Source: Branchipolynoe longqiensis
Taxonomy: Eukaryota; Annelida; Polychaeta; Phyllodocida; Polynoidae
Length of the DNA stretch: 64,000 nucleotides
NCBI GenBank assembly: GCA_030323885.1
Contig: CM059186.1
Location: forward strand, 19,754,998-19,818,997
Direction: 5' to 3'
In this document: piece after piece, positions 43,290 to 54,007 of the stretch
Position numbering within the stretch: the first letter of the stretch is position 1
Layout of the letters: each line of letters opens with the position of its first letter
Notes under the pieces: model-generated
The model's input: only the letters and a program-made list of their open reading frames with translations
Databases searched by the model: none
What the model was told of the DNA's origin: nothing
Program-made: the position numbers and the translations under genes

Positions 43290-43615
43290 TACGACCAGGT
43301 GCGGTGGCCGAATCGGTAGAATGCAGGCCTCACATGCTTGAGATCGGGAATTTGGTTCCCGGTCGAGTCAAACCAATGACTTATAAAATTGATACTTGTC
43401 ACTTCCTAGCCTGGCACTCGGCATTAATAGGATAGGGCAAAGGACTGGTTTACTCAGTCTCAGGATAATATGAGTGAGTGGGATATCGGCTCATAGTTCT
43501 GGTGCCCTGATTTCCTACTGGAGCAGCACTTTAAATCAGCATGACTGTCACAAGTCCGTACCCGTCCTGATATGATCTAGGATGTTGCCAGGACGTAAAA
43601 CTTCAACAGCCAGCC
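43290..43615 (+). mobile_element. S1 SINE, second head type
   Basis: Head CAGGTGCGGTGGCCGAATCG with TTTGGTTCCCGGTCGAGTCA, complete body, and tail GATGTTGCCAGGACGTAAAA. A separate S1 tail lies at 43678-43728. Confidence 0.85.
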
Positions 43616-43932
43616 AGCTTTTTTCTTGATCGACGAATTGAGTGGTGTGCGTTTGGAGAGGACCACCTCACACGGTGTGGTCCTGATATGACCTTAGATG
43701 TTGCCGGGATGTAAAACTCCAACAACAAACCATACGGTGTGGCTTCGTGAGCCGAGTCCCGTTTTAGTGCGGCACTAAGCCGCTAGGTGTCGCCGTGTGA
43801 CCAGACACTTATTGGGCGTAACTCAAACCGGAAGTAGGAACACAAGCACAGCACGCATGCGGCTGGGATGGGATGAGGGGAGGAGGGGGGGGGGGGGGAG
43901 ACAGCAGGCAAGGTCTGTCTTCTTGGCCGGTG

Positions 43933-45315
43933 GTTAAAGCCGCATAGTCCGATGAAGGATAACATTTTCAAAACCAAAAGAATTATCTAGATTTGATTCT
44001 ACATATATAAGTTAGATACTCATGCACTTATTGAGCTTATTGAGCTAAAGTAAAGCTACTAGAAAAGAGAAGGATAATCCACCTAAAGCCAAGACATTAA
44101 GCGTCTAACCTAACCACTAAGGGACACCAGAGCAAGCAAGGCACCACTACTGAGGTAGACCAGAAGCCAGATCAAAGCCCATGAAAGGAGCACACTGGAA
44201 ATGGCCGCCAAGGCATGGAATGCACAAATGGTGAAAGAAAGACAAATCCCTGACCTAAAAACGTACAAAAAATATCTGTGCAAAATAAAAACTGGGAACC
44301 CCAACTGAACTGCACCACAAGGGGGCAGGTGATATGTCACCGCCCACCGACTGGACAGCCCAGGGTGGGATAACCGGAAATATAAAAGCCAGATAACATA
44401 TCCAACAACAATATAAATCAAATCAAATCCAAATAAACATAACTCAGCCACCTATTACGTACAAGCCTATGGACATTTAAATAAAATAGGCTAGTATAGA
44501 ATTAGGTAGAAAAAAGCGGAAAACTCTTCCCAAGAAAACCCCAAAACACTAACATAGAACCTTAAGAAAACAACTAACATAGTAATATGAATAGAACAAA
44601 AATACAATGCCAAGAGGGCCCAAAAAAAGTAACATAGGCTACTAAACGTACCAACAGACTATCTATCTGTTACTGAAATGCAGACAATCAAATAACTTAT
44701 CAGCAGCTACTGTTTGCCAGCATTGAAAACAAGCCTGGGTACCCAGGCTTACATGCTATGGACAGAATAAATGCAGCCTCAATACAAAATAAATATAAAT
44801 TAAAACAATAAAAAAATATTTGTTTCTGAATAGAAGGGAATACTCTTTGTTTAACAACAACCCCATCACAAAAGGTAGATATCGGCTATTGGGAGTGGGG
44901 GGGGGGGGGGGAGGGAATACTGAGTCAATTTAATAGAACCTGCTACTGCAGAAGCTGATGGTGTCCAACATTTTAGTGTGCATCCCAAACCAAAATTCTG
45001 CAAACTTTTTCATGACACAATTATCAAGATTTGATTCTTGGCTACATATCTAGCTTTTATGTTGGTGCACTTATTAAACATTTGTCACCACATAGAAGGG
45101 AATGCTGAGTGAATTTAATAGAATCGATGATGTCAGAGTTTTGGCATTTTTGCCAAAACTAATTTGCCATGTTTGCACTTAAAATATTAAAAATGTTTAC
45201 CATTGAAATAAAACGTTACTCCAATCTAAAGCAAAGTAAATAATAATGATCGATCTAATATAGTTATCTCAGAAAAATGACAGAAGCTCAAAATCATCAG
45301 ACTATGCAACTTTAA
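43933..45315. mobile_element. MITE-A composite, copy 7
   Basis: Left end TTAAAGCCGCATAGTCCGAT. The element is interrupted by family F (44033-44815), then a second overlapping MITE-A-like body follows, and the right end is ATCAGACTATGCAACTTTAA. Confidence 0.8.
44033..44815 (+). mobile_element. Family F, longest LINE-like 3' region
   Basis: About 780 bp, non-coding, with AACCCCAACTGAACTGCACC, GCAGACAATCAAATAACTTA, the perfect 20-bp palindrome AAGCCTGGGTACCCAGGCTT at 44731-44750, then TGGACAGAATAAATGCAGCC and an AAAATAAAT tail. It reads as the 3' UTR of a CR1/L2-like LINE (inference). Confidence 0.7.
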
Positions 45316-45812
45316 GGTGACAAGGTCAAGGTCTGCAATATGGAGATCTTGATCGAATATGGGGTAGTGTGGTATGGATGGAAGGCAGGCGGGTGTTGAT
45401 CGAGTGACGGAGAAGTGTCACCCGAGAGGTGTCCCTGTGTTAATCGAGGAGATGGACAGCAGGGGATGAGTTGAAAGGTAGAGAGGGTACTGATCGAGGT
45501 GGAGGCAGTGCGAAGCGAACATGGGTGTTGATCGAGTTGGCGCAGTGTGAGGTGAAACACGGTTCGTAGGTTTGGGGTATATCCAGAGTATGACTATAAG
45601 ATGGGGGAGCGTTTGGATGGTCGAGCAGTGTGAGGAGGAAAAGGCTGTGGGTTGATCGAATTGGAGCAGTGTGAGGTTATTGTTAATCAGGTCAAATGTG
45701 TGTGAATGGTGATCGAGGTGTAGTAGGGTCAGGGTGATAAGTGGGAAGGTGGTGATCGAGGTGTGGCAGTGTGAGGGCGAAAGGTGGGTAGGTGTTGCTC
45801 GAAAATGTAGCA
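45316..45812. repeat. Degenerate GGTGTTGATCGAG minisatellite; inverted twin at 48060
   Basis: Loose units around GGTGTTGATCGAG and GCAGTGTGAGG. The first 130 bp (GGTGACAAGGTCAAGGTCTG onward) are an inverted copy of 48060-48212. Confidence 0.8.
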
Positions 45813-45814
45813 GT

Positions 45815-46045
45815 TTGGGAGCTTGGGATTATTACGATAGGGTAAGGACCGGTTGGCTCAGTGTCAGGATAATGTGACTGAGTGGGATCTCAGGTCATGG
45901 TGCTGGCCGCCTGGTCTCCCAGTGGGGAACCACTATAAAATAAAAAGTCACCATGAGTGTGCACTGTTACACGTCAGTACCCGTCATGATATGACCTTAG
46001 ATGTTGCCAGGATGAAAAGCTCCAACAACCAACCCAATGCACAAA
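45815..46045 (+). mobile_element. S1 3' two thirds
   Basis: GGATTATTACGATAGGGTAA to GATGTTGCCAGGATGAAAAG. Confidence 0.8.
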
Positions 46046-46487
46046 TAACGACGAGAGCGTCAGGCAGTTCCTCTCTGCTTAAAACCAGTCTTAAAACATG
46101 TATAGCACAATCCACGCCACCACAAGCTTAAGTGCGCAGGCGCATGCCCCTATAGACTGCAGCTGTGTTCGATTGCCGGCGTAAAAATGGCGGTTTGGTG
46201 CACCAGCTGCTACCTTCATGATCTTGTTAGAGGGACTTCTGGTCGTCACTGGAACTCAGGCTAATAATCTATGGGACGAGCGTGTTGATAAAAGATGCGC
46301 CCAATCATGTTTTATTGGCGCTCCTCGGGGCACCCACCCACTAGGCTTCGAACTTATGACTCTCTAAGGTGTGCTGGTAACTGCAGTTAACTTTTCCTCC
46401 AACTATCTATGGCCCAGTTATGCTGAATGCTATATAGATTGTGTTATGATTGTAGTTACCAGTTGCCATGTCTACAGTAAGGGCCCC
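46046..46487. other. No recognised feature
   Basis: Unique-looking sequence between an S1 and the 9-bp array. Confidence 0.4.
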
Positions 46488-46968
46488 ACTCTGCCCACTC
46501 TGCTTACCCTGCCCACTCTGATTACTCTGCACACTCTGATTACTCTGCTTACTTTTCAAACTCTGCTTACTCTGTCCACTCTGTTTACTCTGTCCACTCT
46601 ATTTACTCTGCTTACTCTGCCCACTCTGCTTTCTCTGTCTGCTCTGTCCACTCTGCTTACTCTGTCCATTCTGTTTACTCTGCTTACTCTGTCCACTCTG
46701 TTACTCTGCTTACTCTGCCCACTATGCTTACTCTGTCCACTATGTTTACTGTGTCCACTCTATTTACTCTGCTTACTCTGCCCACTCTGCTTACTCTGTC
46801 CACTCTGTTTACTCTGCTTACTCTGCTTACTCTGCTTACTCTGCACACTCTGCTTACTCTGTCCACTCTGTCCACTCTGTCCACTCTGTCCACTCTGTCC
46901 ACTCTGTCCACTCTGTTTACTGTGCCCACTCTGTTTACTCTGCTTACTCTGTCCACTCTGCTTACTCT
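46488..46968. repeat. 9-bp minisatellite, about 53 units
   Basis: Units TCTGCTTAC, TCTGTCCAC and TCTGTTTAC in tandem. Period 9 keeps frames open, giving false Leu/Thr-rich (plus) and Arg/Val-rich (minus) proteins. Confidence 0.95.
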
Positions 46969-46984
46969 ACCTACATGGATGCAT

Positions 46985-47440
46985 TTTTCTACACATCTGT
47001 AGGCATAGTGATATATTATGCAGCTATTTTGCTTAATGTTAGAGTATATTTTACTATATCTACAGGTATGCACAGACATATTTGTAGGCATAGTGATATA
47101 TGCCGCCATTTTGCTTACTGTTAGAGTATATCTCACTATCTACATACATAATTATACAGACATACCTGTAGGCACAGTGATATACTCAGCTATTAAACTT
47201 ACTGTTAGAGTATATTTCACTATACCTACATACATAATTATACAAACATGCCTGTATGCATAGTTATATACTCAGCCATTATGCTATGTGTTAGAGTATA
47301 CATCACTATACCTACAGGCATATTCAGACATAATTATAGGTATAGTGATATATGCAATCATTTTGCTCACTGTTAGTGTTAGAGTATATTTCACGATATC
47401 TACAACCATATAGAGACATACCTTTAGGCATAGTAAGATT
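46985..47440. repeat. ~85-bp tandem repeat, about 5 units
   Basis: Units contain GGCATAGTGATATATGC, TTGCTTACTGTTAGAGTATA and CACTATACCTACA. Confidence 0.85.
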
Positions 47441-47864
47441 ATCAGCCACTGTGCCTGCATAGAGGATATACAACCAGCAAGAACTGCAGCCACAGCCTAG
47501 CTGGGTGCGTGTGCGTGTGCGTGTGCGTGTGCGTGTTCATGTGAGTGTAATATGCTTCCAAGTACCAGCAACCCTGCTCCGAGTCGCAGACAACCATATC
47601 TACAGGTGCAGCGTAGTCGCGAGCCTCGAGGTGCAGCCAAAGGGCAGGCCATTAAATCTCATCATACAAAGCTTATTCTTTGGGGGATATAATATCAAAG
47701 CTGCACTAGAGACCAGGTTCACACAGAACGGACTCTGTGTCGCTGTGTTCTTTCAACTCTGACATACCCACACTATGTAAACCATCATAGGAATAGGAAT
47801 TCTGCTATTGTTTGGAATGTCTTCTGCTGTTATTTGCAATCTTTTCACTTTTGGCTTTCCTAAT
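47441..47864. other. No gene; short (GTGTGC)n at 47505-47540
   Basis: The 85-residue frame at 47505 is seeded by the simple repeat and has no domain. Confidence 0.4.
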
Positions 47865-48005
47865 AATGCAGAGCATCAGGCTATGTGGCGACAAACATCA
47901 ATTTGTGCGCAGCTTCAGTTTGATCCAGTCAAGGAATGATCGATTCCATGTAATGATGCGATCGATTCCATGACCTGCTGCACCAGAAGCGGCTGCACTA
48001 ACCAT
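47865..48005 (-). mobile_element. S1 5' fragment, diverged
   Basis: TAATGCAGAGCATCAGGCTA, GTGGCGACAAACATCAATTT and AGTTTGATCCAGTCAAGGA. Confidence 0.65.
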
Positions 48006-48059
48006 CCTGCCATCCTGGATAGAGCCATCAGGATATCAGAGTGGGAAGGTAGAGGATTA

Positions 48060-48212
48060 ACACAGGCACACCTCTCGGGTCACACCTCTCTACCGCTTGA
48101 TCAACACCCGCCTGCCTTCCATCCATACCACACTACCCCATATTCGATCAACATCTCCATATTTGCTACCTCTCAGTATTGCACACCTTGACCTTGACCT
48201 TGTCACCTTAAA
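48060..48212. repeat. Inverted twin of 45316-45440
   Basis: Ends CTTGACCTTGACCTTGTCAC and abuts a MITE-A-type end (TTAAAGTTGCATAGTCTGAA at 48211), exactly mirroring the left twin. Confidence 0.85.
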
Positions 48213-48474
48213 GTTGCATAGTCTGAAGATTCTGTTCACTCCTCTCGGTAATTGTAATCACGGATCCAGATTTTGAATATCCAAAATTGATTAAATTATC
48301 AACACGGCCGGCACCGGTAAGGTTTGCGGGTAGTTGTATTAGTTGGCAGTTAGTTAGTTGTTCGAGCATCTTATAAATTATACTGATTGTAATGTAAGTT
48401 TAATCTGCATAGTCTGATGAATGCATAGATTTGTCAAAACCAAAACAATTATCTAGATTTGATCTTACATATCT

Positions 48475-48720
48475 TTTTTTTTAACAGTTTATTCATCAGA
48501 ATATACATTCTTTCAGTGCCGAGGCACTGGACTTCCGGGCCCTTCACATTAGATTTTATATTGGTAGATCAGTGGGTACTTAGGTAGAGCATATTAGTAG
48601 ATTATGAAGGAGGTTAGTGTGTTAGTGGGTTAGCTGTAATAAGTTCAGTGTTATGGGCTAAGATGGTGGGTCGCTGCAAAACTGCACTGCTATTACGGGT
48701 ATGGTGTATGTGTAAAATAA
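48475..48720 (+). repeat. Repeat E inside MITE-A
   Basis: T-run, then CAGTTTATTCATCAGAATAT and TTTCAGTGCCGAGGCACTGG; compare 38040-38080. Confidence 0.7.
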
Positions 48721-48786
48721 GCATTTGTTGCCCCATGTAAGGGAATGCAGGTTCAATCTAATAGAACCGGTTACTGCTAAAGGCTA

Positions 48787-49384
48787 TAAGCCGTGTTCAT
48801 ACGGGCAATGTAAATCGATTCGTAGAAATCGACTTGCCTAGTTCGGGTTACATTTCGCGTGTGGACGGGCATCTGAGTCGAATTAGGGCTGAATCGATTC
48901 CTGTGATCCGGTTACTGTACACCACTTGTCGAGGTAGTGTAAGTGTGTCGATTTCTGTGAACCGATTTATTTTGCCCGTGTGGACACACTGAGGCGGATT
49001 AAGGACGTCACATGCATGCGCAGTCGAGACCTTAGTTTGTTGACTTTCCGGTCTATCAAAAGCGCATACTATATAATTTGGTCTATGAACTGGATAGAGG
49101 TGCACAGATGTTTTTTTCATCATTTATTTATAGGTTTTCACTGTCCAGCAGAAGTTTTTACGGTTCCAAAACAATATGATTCAGTCTATACATATCTAGG
49201 TCAAACCCACACTCTCTCGTGGCGACGTCGACTAAGCAAAACTGGCGCTGGTTAGTATCGACTTGCTCATGCGGTGATGTCGATTACCGGCCCAAGTCTG
49301 CCCGTGTGAACGGGCGTCTAAATCGATTTATATAAATCGCCTTGTCTAAATCGATTTAAACTTTTCCCGTGTGAACACGGCTTA
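48787..49384. mobile_element. MITE with GTGTTCA ends and TA duplication
   Basis: 598 bp with ends TAAGCCGTGTTCATACGGGC and CCCGTGTGAACACGGCTTA, flanked by TA, inserted at GGC-TA-TGATGG of MITE-A. Internal arms repeat AATCGATTTA. Confidence 0.85.
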
Positions 49385-49639
49385 TGATGGCAATAGTTTT
49401 GCCATGCTTGCAGAAACTAATTTGTCAAATTTGAACTTCAAATACATCCAAAGTTAGCCATTTAAAATAAAAGTTGCTTCAAACTAAAGTAAGGTAGATT
49501 ATAACCATCGACCTAATATATTTATCTCAGAAAATAAGAGAAACTCAAAACCAACGGACTATGCAACTTTAAGGTATGCATGATCGATGACTTCCAGGCA
49601 ATTTGTGATTGATTTCTTCCACAGTGACAAGGCACCATT

Positions 49640-50412
49640 CTTACACTGGCTTTGTTTCTTGGAGCTGGTTAATTGCAGTTATGGGTCATGAAGCTAACCT
49701 GGAAGGACAAAGTGACAAATAAGGAAATACTCGAACGGACGTGGCTGCCCTCTATCAAAGACCCTATAATACTAAGACGGCTGTGCCACCTTGTGGTGGG
49801 TCTGATCAGCCCAGCTGCTGGTTGGTGTTTGACATGTAAACACATACAATTATATTATAGATGAGATAGGTAAGTATCAATACACATCAATATGAAATTG
49901 CTATGAACAAATACACATCATCATCAGCATCATCATCAGCATTACCATCATCACACATCTTTCACATTCATATATACATTTATGCATATAATATAGCACT
50001 TGTTTAACCAAGAGAACCGCCAGCGCACCAAGTGGTGGGTTTGATCAATTTGATTACACAGTTCAGGCTGAGTGAGCCGTCTTAGTAATATAGGGTCTTT
50101 GCCTCTATGGAAGATCTTCTGATCAAAAAGAATCTCCCGTGGACTGGACACCTCATGAGGATGTCATCAGACAGGCTACCAAAGCAGATCCTCTATTCTC
50201 AACTGTCTTCTGGTTACAGAAAGAGAGGGCGCCCTCGTCTCTGGTTCAAGGATACCATCAAGAGAAACCTGAAGCTGAGAGACATTAAGACTGACTCATG
50301 GACATCACTCTCACAGCAGAGAGCTAAATGGAGAGCCGCATTCAACATGTTCAAGGAATGAAAGCAGTCTTTGTCGCATCGTGACCGACAGCATGATGAT
50401 GATGATGATGAT
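49640..50412 (+). pseudogene. LINE R ORF2 C-terminus and 3' end, split by MITE-C
   Basis: 49673-49755 encodes MKLTWKDKVTNKEILERTW. After the MITE-C insertion, 50109-50361 encodes KNLPWTGHLMRM, RKRGRPRLWFKDTIKRNLK and an end near FNMFKE, followed by a stop, a 3' UTR and a (GAT)n tail to 50412. The W-x-GH-x-x-RM and RGRPxxxxKD motifs are the usual C-terminal signature of non-LTR retrotransposon ORF2. Ignoring the insert and one target-duplication copy, the reading frame is continuous. The reverse-transcriptase core is absent. Confidence 0.85.
49756..50101. mobile_element. MITE-C copy 3, exact 7-bp duplication
   Basis: 346 bp, ends CAAAGACCCTATAATACTAA and TTAGTAATATAGGGTCTTTG, flanked by exact CCTCTAT (49749-49755 and 50102-50108), inserted in LINE R coding sequence. 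Confidence 0.95.
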
Positions 50413-50435
50413 AGGTTTACAAACACCGCCTACAC

Positions 50436-50750
50436 ATGCGTGTGCGTGTGCGTGTGCGTGTGCGTGTGCGTGTGTGTGTGCGTGTGCGTGTGCGTGTGCG
50501 TGTGCGTGGGTGTGCGTGTGCGTGTGCGTGTGCGTGTGCGTGTGCGTGTGCGTGTGCGTGTGCGTGTGCGTGTGCGTGTGCGTGTGCGTGTGCGTGTGCG
50601 TGTGCGTTGTGCGTGTGTGCGTGTGCGTGTGCGTGTGCGTGTGCGTGTGCGTGTGCGTGTGCGTGTGCGTGTGCGTGTGCGTGTGTGTGCGCGTGTGCGC
50701 GCGCGTGTGTGTGTGCGTGTGCGTGCGCGCGTGCGCGTGTGCGTTGAGGG
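50436..50750. repeat. (GTGTGC)n microsatellite
   Basis: Over 300 bp of hexanucleotide repeat with a few GTGTGT and GCGC variants, starting just after the LINE R (GAT)n tail. All overlapping frames are artefacts. Confidence 0.95.
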
Positions 50751-50789
50751 GGGTGTGTGTGAGGGTGTATATGTGCCGACGTGTTGGGT

Positions 50790-51035
50790 GTGTGTGGTTG
50801 GTTGTTGGAGTTTTATGTCCTGGCAACATCTAAGGTCATATCAGGACGGGTACCGATTTGTGACAACACACACTCATGGTGAGTTTATAGTGCTTCCCCC
50901 ACTGGGAAATCAGGCCGCTGGCACCATGACCTGATATCGCACTCAGTCACATTATCCTGACACTGACCGAACCAGTCCCTGCCCTATCCTATTAATGCCG
51001 AGTGCCAGGCTAGGAAGCGACGAGTATAAATGTCA
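50790..51035 (-). mobile_element. S1 SINE, head missing
   Basis: Tail TGGTTGGTTGTTGGAGTTTT and body to GAAGCGACGAGTATAAATGT. Confidence 0.85.
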
Positions 51036-51067
51036 AACAAACAGAAAACGTTACGGAAATAATTACC

Positions 51068-51390
51068 AGACGGGATGGTCGAATGGGTTAGAGCGTCCGT
51101 CTCCCGTGTTGGTAGATCGTGGGATCGTGGGTTCGAACACTGGTCGAGTCAAACCAATGACTTAAAAAATGTATTCCTGTTGCTTCCTAGCCAGGCACTC
51201 GGCATTATTAGGATAGGGCAGGGACTGGTCTGCTCAGTGTCCGGATAGTGTGACTGAGTCAGGTATCAGGTCATGGTGCTGTTGGCCTGGTCTGGGCTGG
51301 TGGGGCACTATAAAGTCATCATGAGTGCGCACTGTCACAAGTCGGTACCCATCCTGATATGACCTTAGATGTTGCTAGGACACAAACAAA
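51068..51390 (+). mobile_element. S1 SINE, full length
   Basis: Head CAGACGGGATGGTCGAATGG, B box GGGTTCGAACACTGG, and tail GATGTTGCTAGGACACAAAC. It faces away from the minus copy just before it. Confidence 0.85.
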
Positions 51391-51960
51391 AAACGACAAA
51401 AAAACGGAAATAATTAAATGGGGACATCATGGTAAGCAATGTATCGCACATATCGGTTACTGTGATGAAATCCTGTTAGATCGGAATTTATCTACGTGCT
51501 ATACATATATGCTATACTTATACTTATACTTATCCTCTTCTGCTTATATATTTAGGCATAATATCCTGTTAACGGATTCAGCCTGTCTATGCATATATAT
51601 ATATATTTTTTTTTATACATACAATTGTGTAGTGATAATCCCATTATCGCCCATAATAATTAGGAATGGCCTCTGCAACCGTCCACCCCAATTTACGAAT
51701 GGGCTCTCCCTCCTGGTTGTCACACGCGTGGACTCTACTCCTCACTCCTAAATCTAAAAGTTGTCCTCATATAGACATTCCTCGTACAAACTTTCCGATT
51801 AAAACACAGCAACACAGCATATAAATGACTAAATAGAGGGAAATGTGTCGCGCTGGCGTGATGGTGATAATTAATCTCAAAAGCCACCCTTTGGCTTTTT
51901 TTAAACAATGAAGGAGGTGCAATCACAAGGATTTCTTTTTTTTTTGTGACAAGATTTAAT
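51391..51960. other. No gene recognised
   Basis: AT-rich with short (TA) and poly-T runs. The 130-residue plus frame at 51359 has no domain. Confidence 0.4.
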
Positions 51961-52358
51961 TCTGCCCATAACGTATAATCTCCCGTGAGGGTGCTTGTTT
52001 TCAACGCTGGACAGCTGTGATACTGGATTGGTCTGGTCCCGCACTCAGGAGTGCTTACCTGATCTTTCTCGGGCCAACCTTTGCGGTTTTGGGTGTTAGT
52101 AGTTTCTATATTAGGTTTTTTTTAATTTTAAAAGTTTGTTCCTAACCTGTATACGATAACTTAGCTGACTATGTACATCTACGCAGATGACATGAGAGAT
52201 TAGCTCCATTAAAACGGGAAGCCTGGCTACTACTACTAGTACTACTCTTCCATAAATCCACAGAACGTACAAGGAGTCACGGACTGAGAGCCCTAGCTTA
52301 ATGGCCACTCCACAGGTTCGAATAGAATCCATTAAGCGCATATAGACCACCATCAGCA
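51961..52358 (-). mobile_element. Family F-like fragment and duplicated flank
   Basis: 51985-52025 resembles the F 3' end on the minus strand (GCTGTCCAGCGTTGAAAACA then AGCACCCTCACGGGAG). The last ~55 bp (52305-52358) recur as a direct repeat at 53483-53538. Confidence 0.5.
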
Positions 52359-53476
52359 TTAAAGTTGATGGTTTTGAGTTTCTGTCATTTTTCTGGGATA
52401 AATATATTAGGTTGGTCGTTAGAATCTACCTTGGTTTACTTTGAAGTAGCTTTTATTTTAGATGGCAAGCATACATAATTAATTTAGTCAAGGACACCAA
52501 AACTCTGACATCAGTAACTGATTCTATTAAATTGCCTCAGAATTCCCTTCTATGTGGCAACACATGTTTAATAAGTGCACCAGTATCTATCTATGTTATG
52601 CTGCAGTCACACTACGACGTGTCTCACCAATGTTGGACAACGCGTGCTAACGTGTTGGGTTTTTGGGCGAAATGTCGGGACGCATCGGGATGCGTTACCG
52701 GCGCGTAGGTACACGTCGGTACAAGTCGGTACACGTTGAGTGATAGCAACGTGTGAATGGACACGTCGGGTCGCGTCGGGTCGCGCCGATCGTTTTGTGC
52801 TTGCACAAAACTTTCGGCGTGCCCCAACGTGCCCCGATGGGTTGGAGGGGGCGTTACGGACGCGTTATCAACATATCGATGCCCGTTGGTGGCGCGCCGG
52901 GGGAATGCTGGCAGACCATTGGCCTTTTTTTCCCCCAAACTGCGAGCGTTCCGTCAACGCGTCGGTAACGTCCCATCGACGGTTAGCCGGTGCGCTATTG
53001 GCGTTTCTCAGCGCGTTGGAGGGTGTTGCCGGCGCGCCTGGACGCGTTGGCAGCGGGTGTGGACGTGTTGCCGGCGCATCCTAACATGTCGCTGGCAGGT
53101 ATGTATGCATTGACATGGTACTAACACGACACCAACGCGCCACCCCCACGCCGTCAACGTGCCGATAGCGCGCCGACAACATGCCAATGGCACGCTGGGA
53201 ACCCGCTGGCGGGACGTTGACATGTTGTTCCGCCGCACATCGCAATGCGTTGGCCGTGTGCCAAAAACACGCCACTAACATGCTACAACCCGTCAAACTT
53301 TCTCCCAAAACGCCGAAAACTTGAAGGTGTCCCGTGTGCTAGCAAATATTTTGCGCGTTGGCGGCGCGCCGGGGGAAACGTCGTAGTGTGACTGCACCAT
53401 CAGATATGTAGAATCAAATCTCGATAATTGTTTTGGTTTCTAAAATTTGATATTTTCATGGACTATGCAGCTTTAA
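52359..53476. mobile_element. MITE-A copy 9, hosting an ACGACG-type MITE
   Basis: Left end TTAAAGTTGATGG lost part of its inverted repeat; the right end is GACTATGCAGCTTTAA. It contains the 52602-53396 element. Both sides are followed by the same ~55-bp sequence (AATAGAATCCATT... CCACCATCAGCA). Confidence 0.8.
52602..53396. mobile_element. 795-bp GC-rich fold-back element (ACGACG family)
   Basis: Ends TGCAGTCACACTACGACGTG and ACGTCGTAGTGTGACTGCA. The interior is built from CGCGTTGGCGGCGCGCC-like and ACGTGTTACC-like pieces related to 31181-31610. Confidence 0.85.
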
Positions 53477-53669
53477 TACGCAATCCACGGGGTCAAATAG
53501 AATCCATTTAGCAAATATAAACCACCATCAGCATTAATAGAGGGCCGTAAAGGACAGTGTACGGCGGTAGAGATGGTGGAATGAGTGGACCTTCTTTTCT
53601 TTCTTTCATCTTTCTCTGTCTTTCTGTTGATACCGCGGCCCCTTTTCAGTTAGACAGAAGCAAGCACCA

Positions 53670-53995
53670 GATGGGATGACCGAATGAGTTGAGCATCCGT
53701 CTCCATTTTGGTACATGGGATTCGAATCCATGGGTTTGAACCCTCGTCGAGTCAAACCAATGACTTAAAAATGTATACTTGTCGCTTCCTAGCCTAGCGC
53801 TCGGCATTAATAGGATAGGGCAAGGACTGGTTTAGCACAGTATCAGCCTAATATGACTGAGTGTGATATCAGGTCAGGGTGCCAGTGGCCTGGTCTCCCA
53901 ATACAACAGCACTATAAAGTCGCCATCAGTGCACACTGTCACAAGTCAGTGCCCGTCCTGACATTACCATAGATGTTGCTAGGACGTAAAACTCA
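53670..53995 (+). mobile_element. S1 SINE, full length
   Basis: Head CAGATGGGATGACCGAATGA, doubled B-box region, complete body, and tail GATGTTGCTAGGACGTAAAA. Confidence 0.85.
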
Positions 53996-54007
53996 TTAGT
54001 GGTACAA

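Larger units (their letters stand above)
48399..49572. mobile_element. MITE-A copy 8, hosting repeat E and a second MITE
   Basis: Left end TTTAATCTGCATAGTCTGAT and right end ACGGACTATGCAACTTTAA. Repeat E occupies about 48475-48720 and an inverted-repeat element 48787-49384. Confidence 0.85.

Noticed and set aside
46371..47136. Leu/Thr-rich (plus) and Arg/Val-rich (minus) proteins
   Set aside because: 9-bp minisatellite translated; the transmembrane look of the Leu-rich frame is compositional.
50311..50934. Cys/Val-, Arg/Val- and His/Thr-repeat proteins
   Set aside because: Hexanucleotide microsatellite open in every frame.
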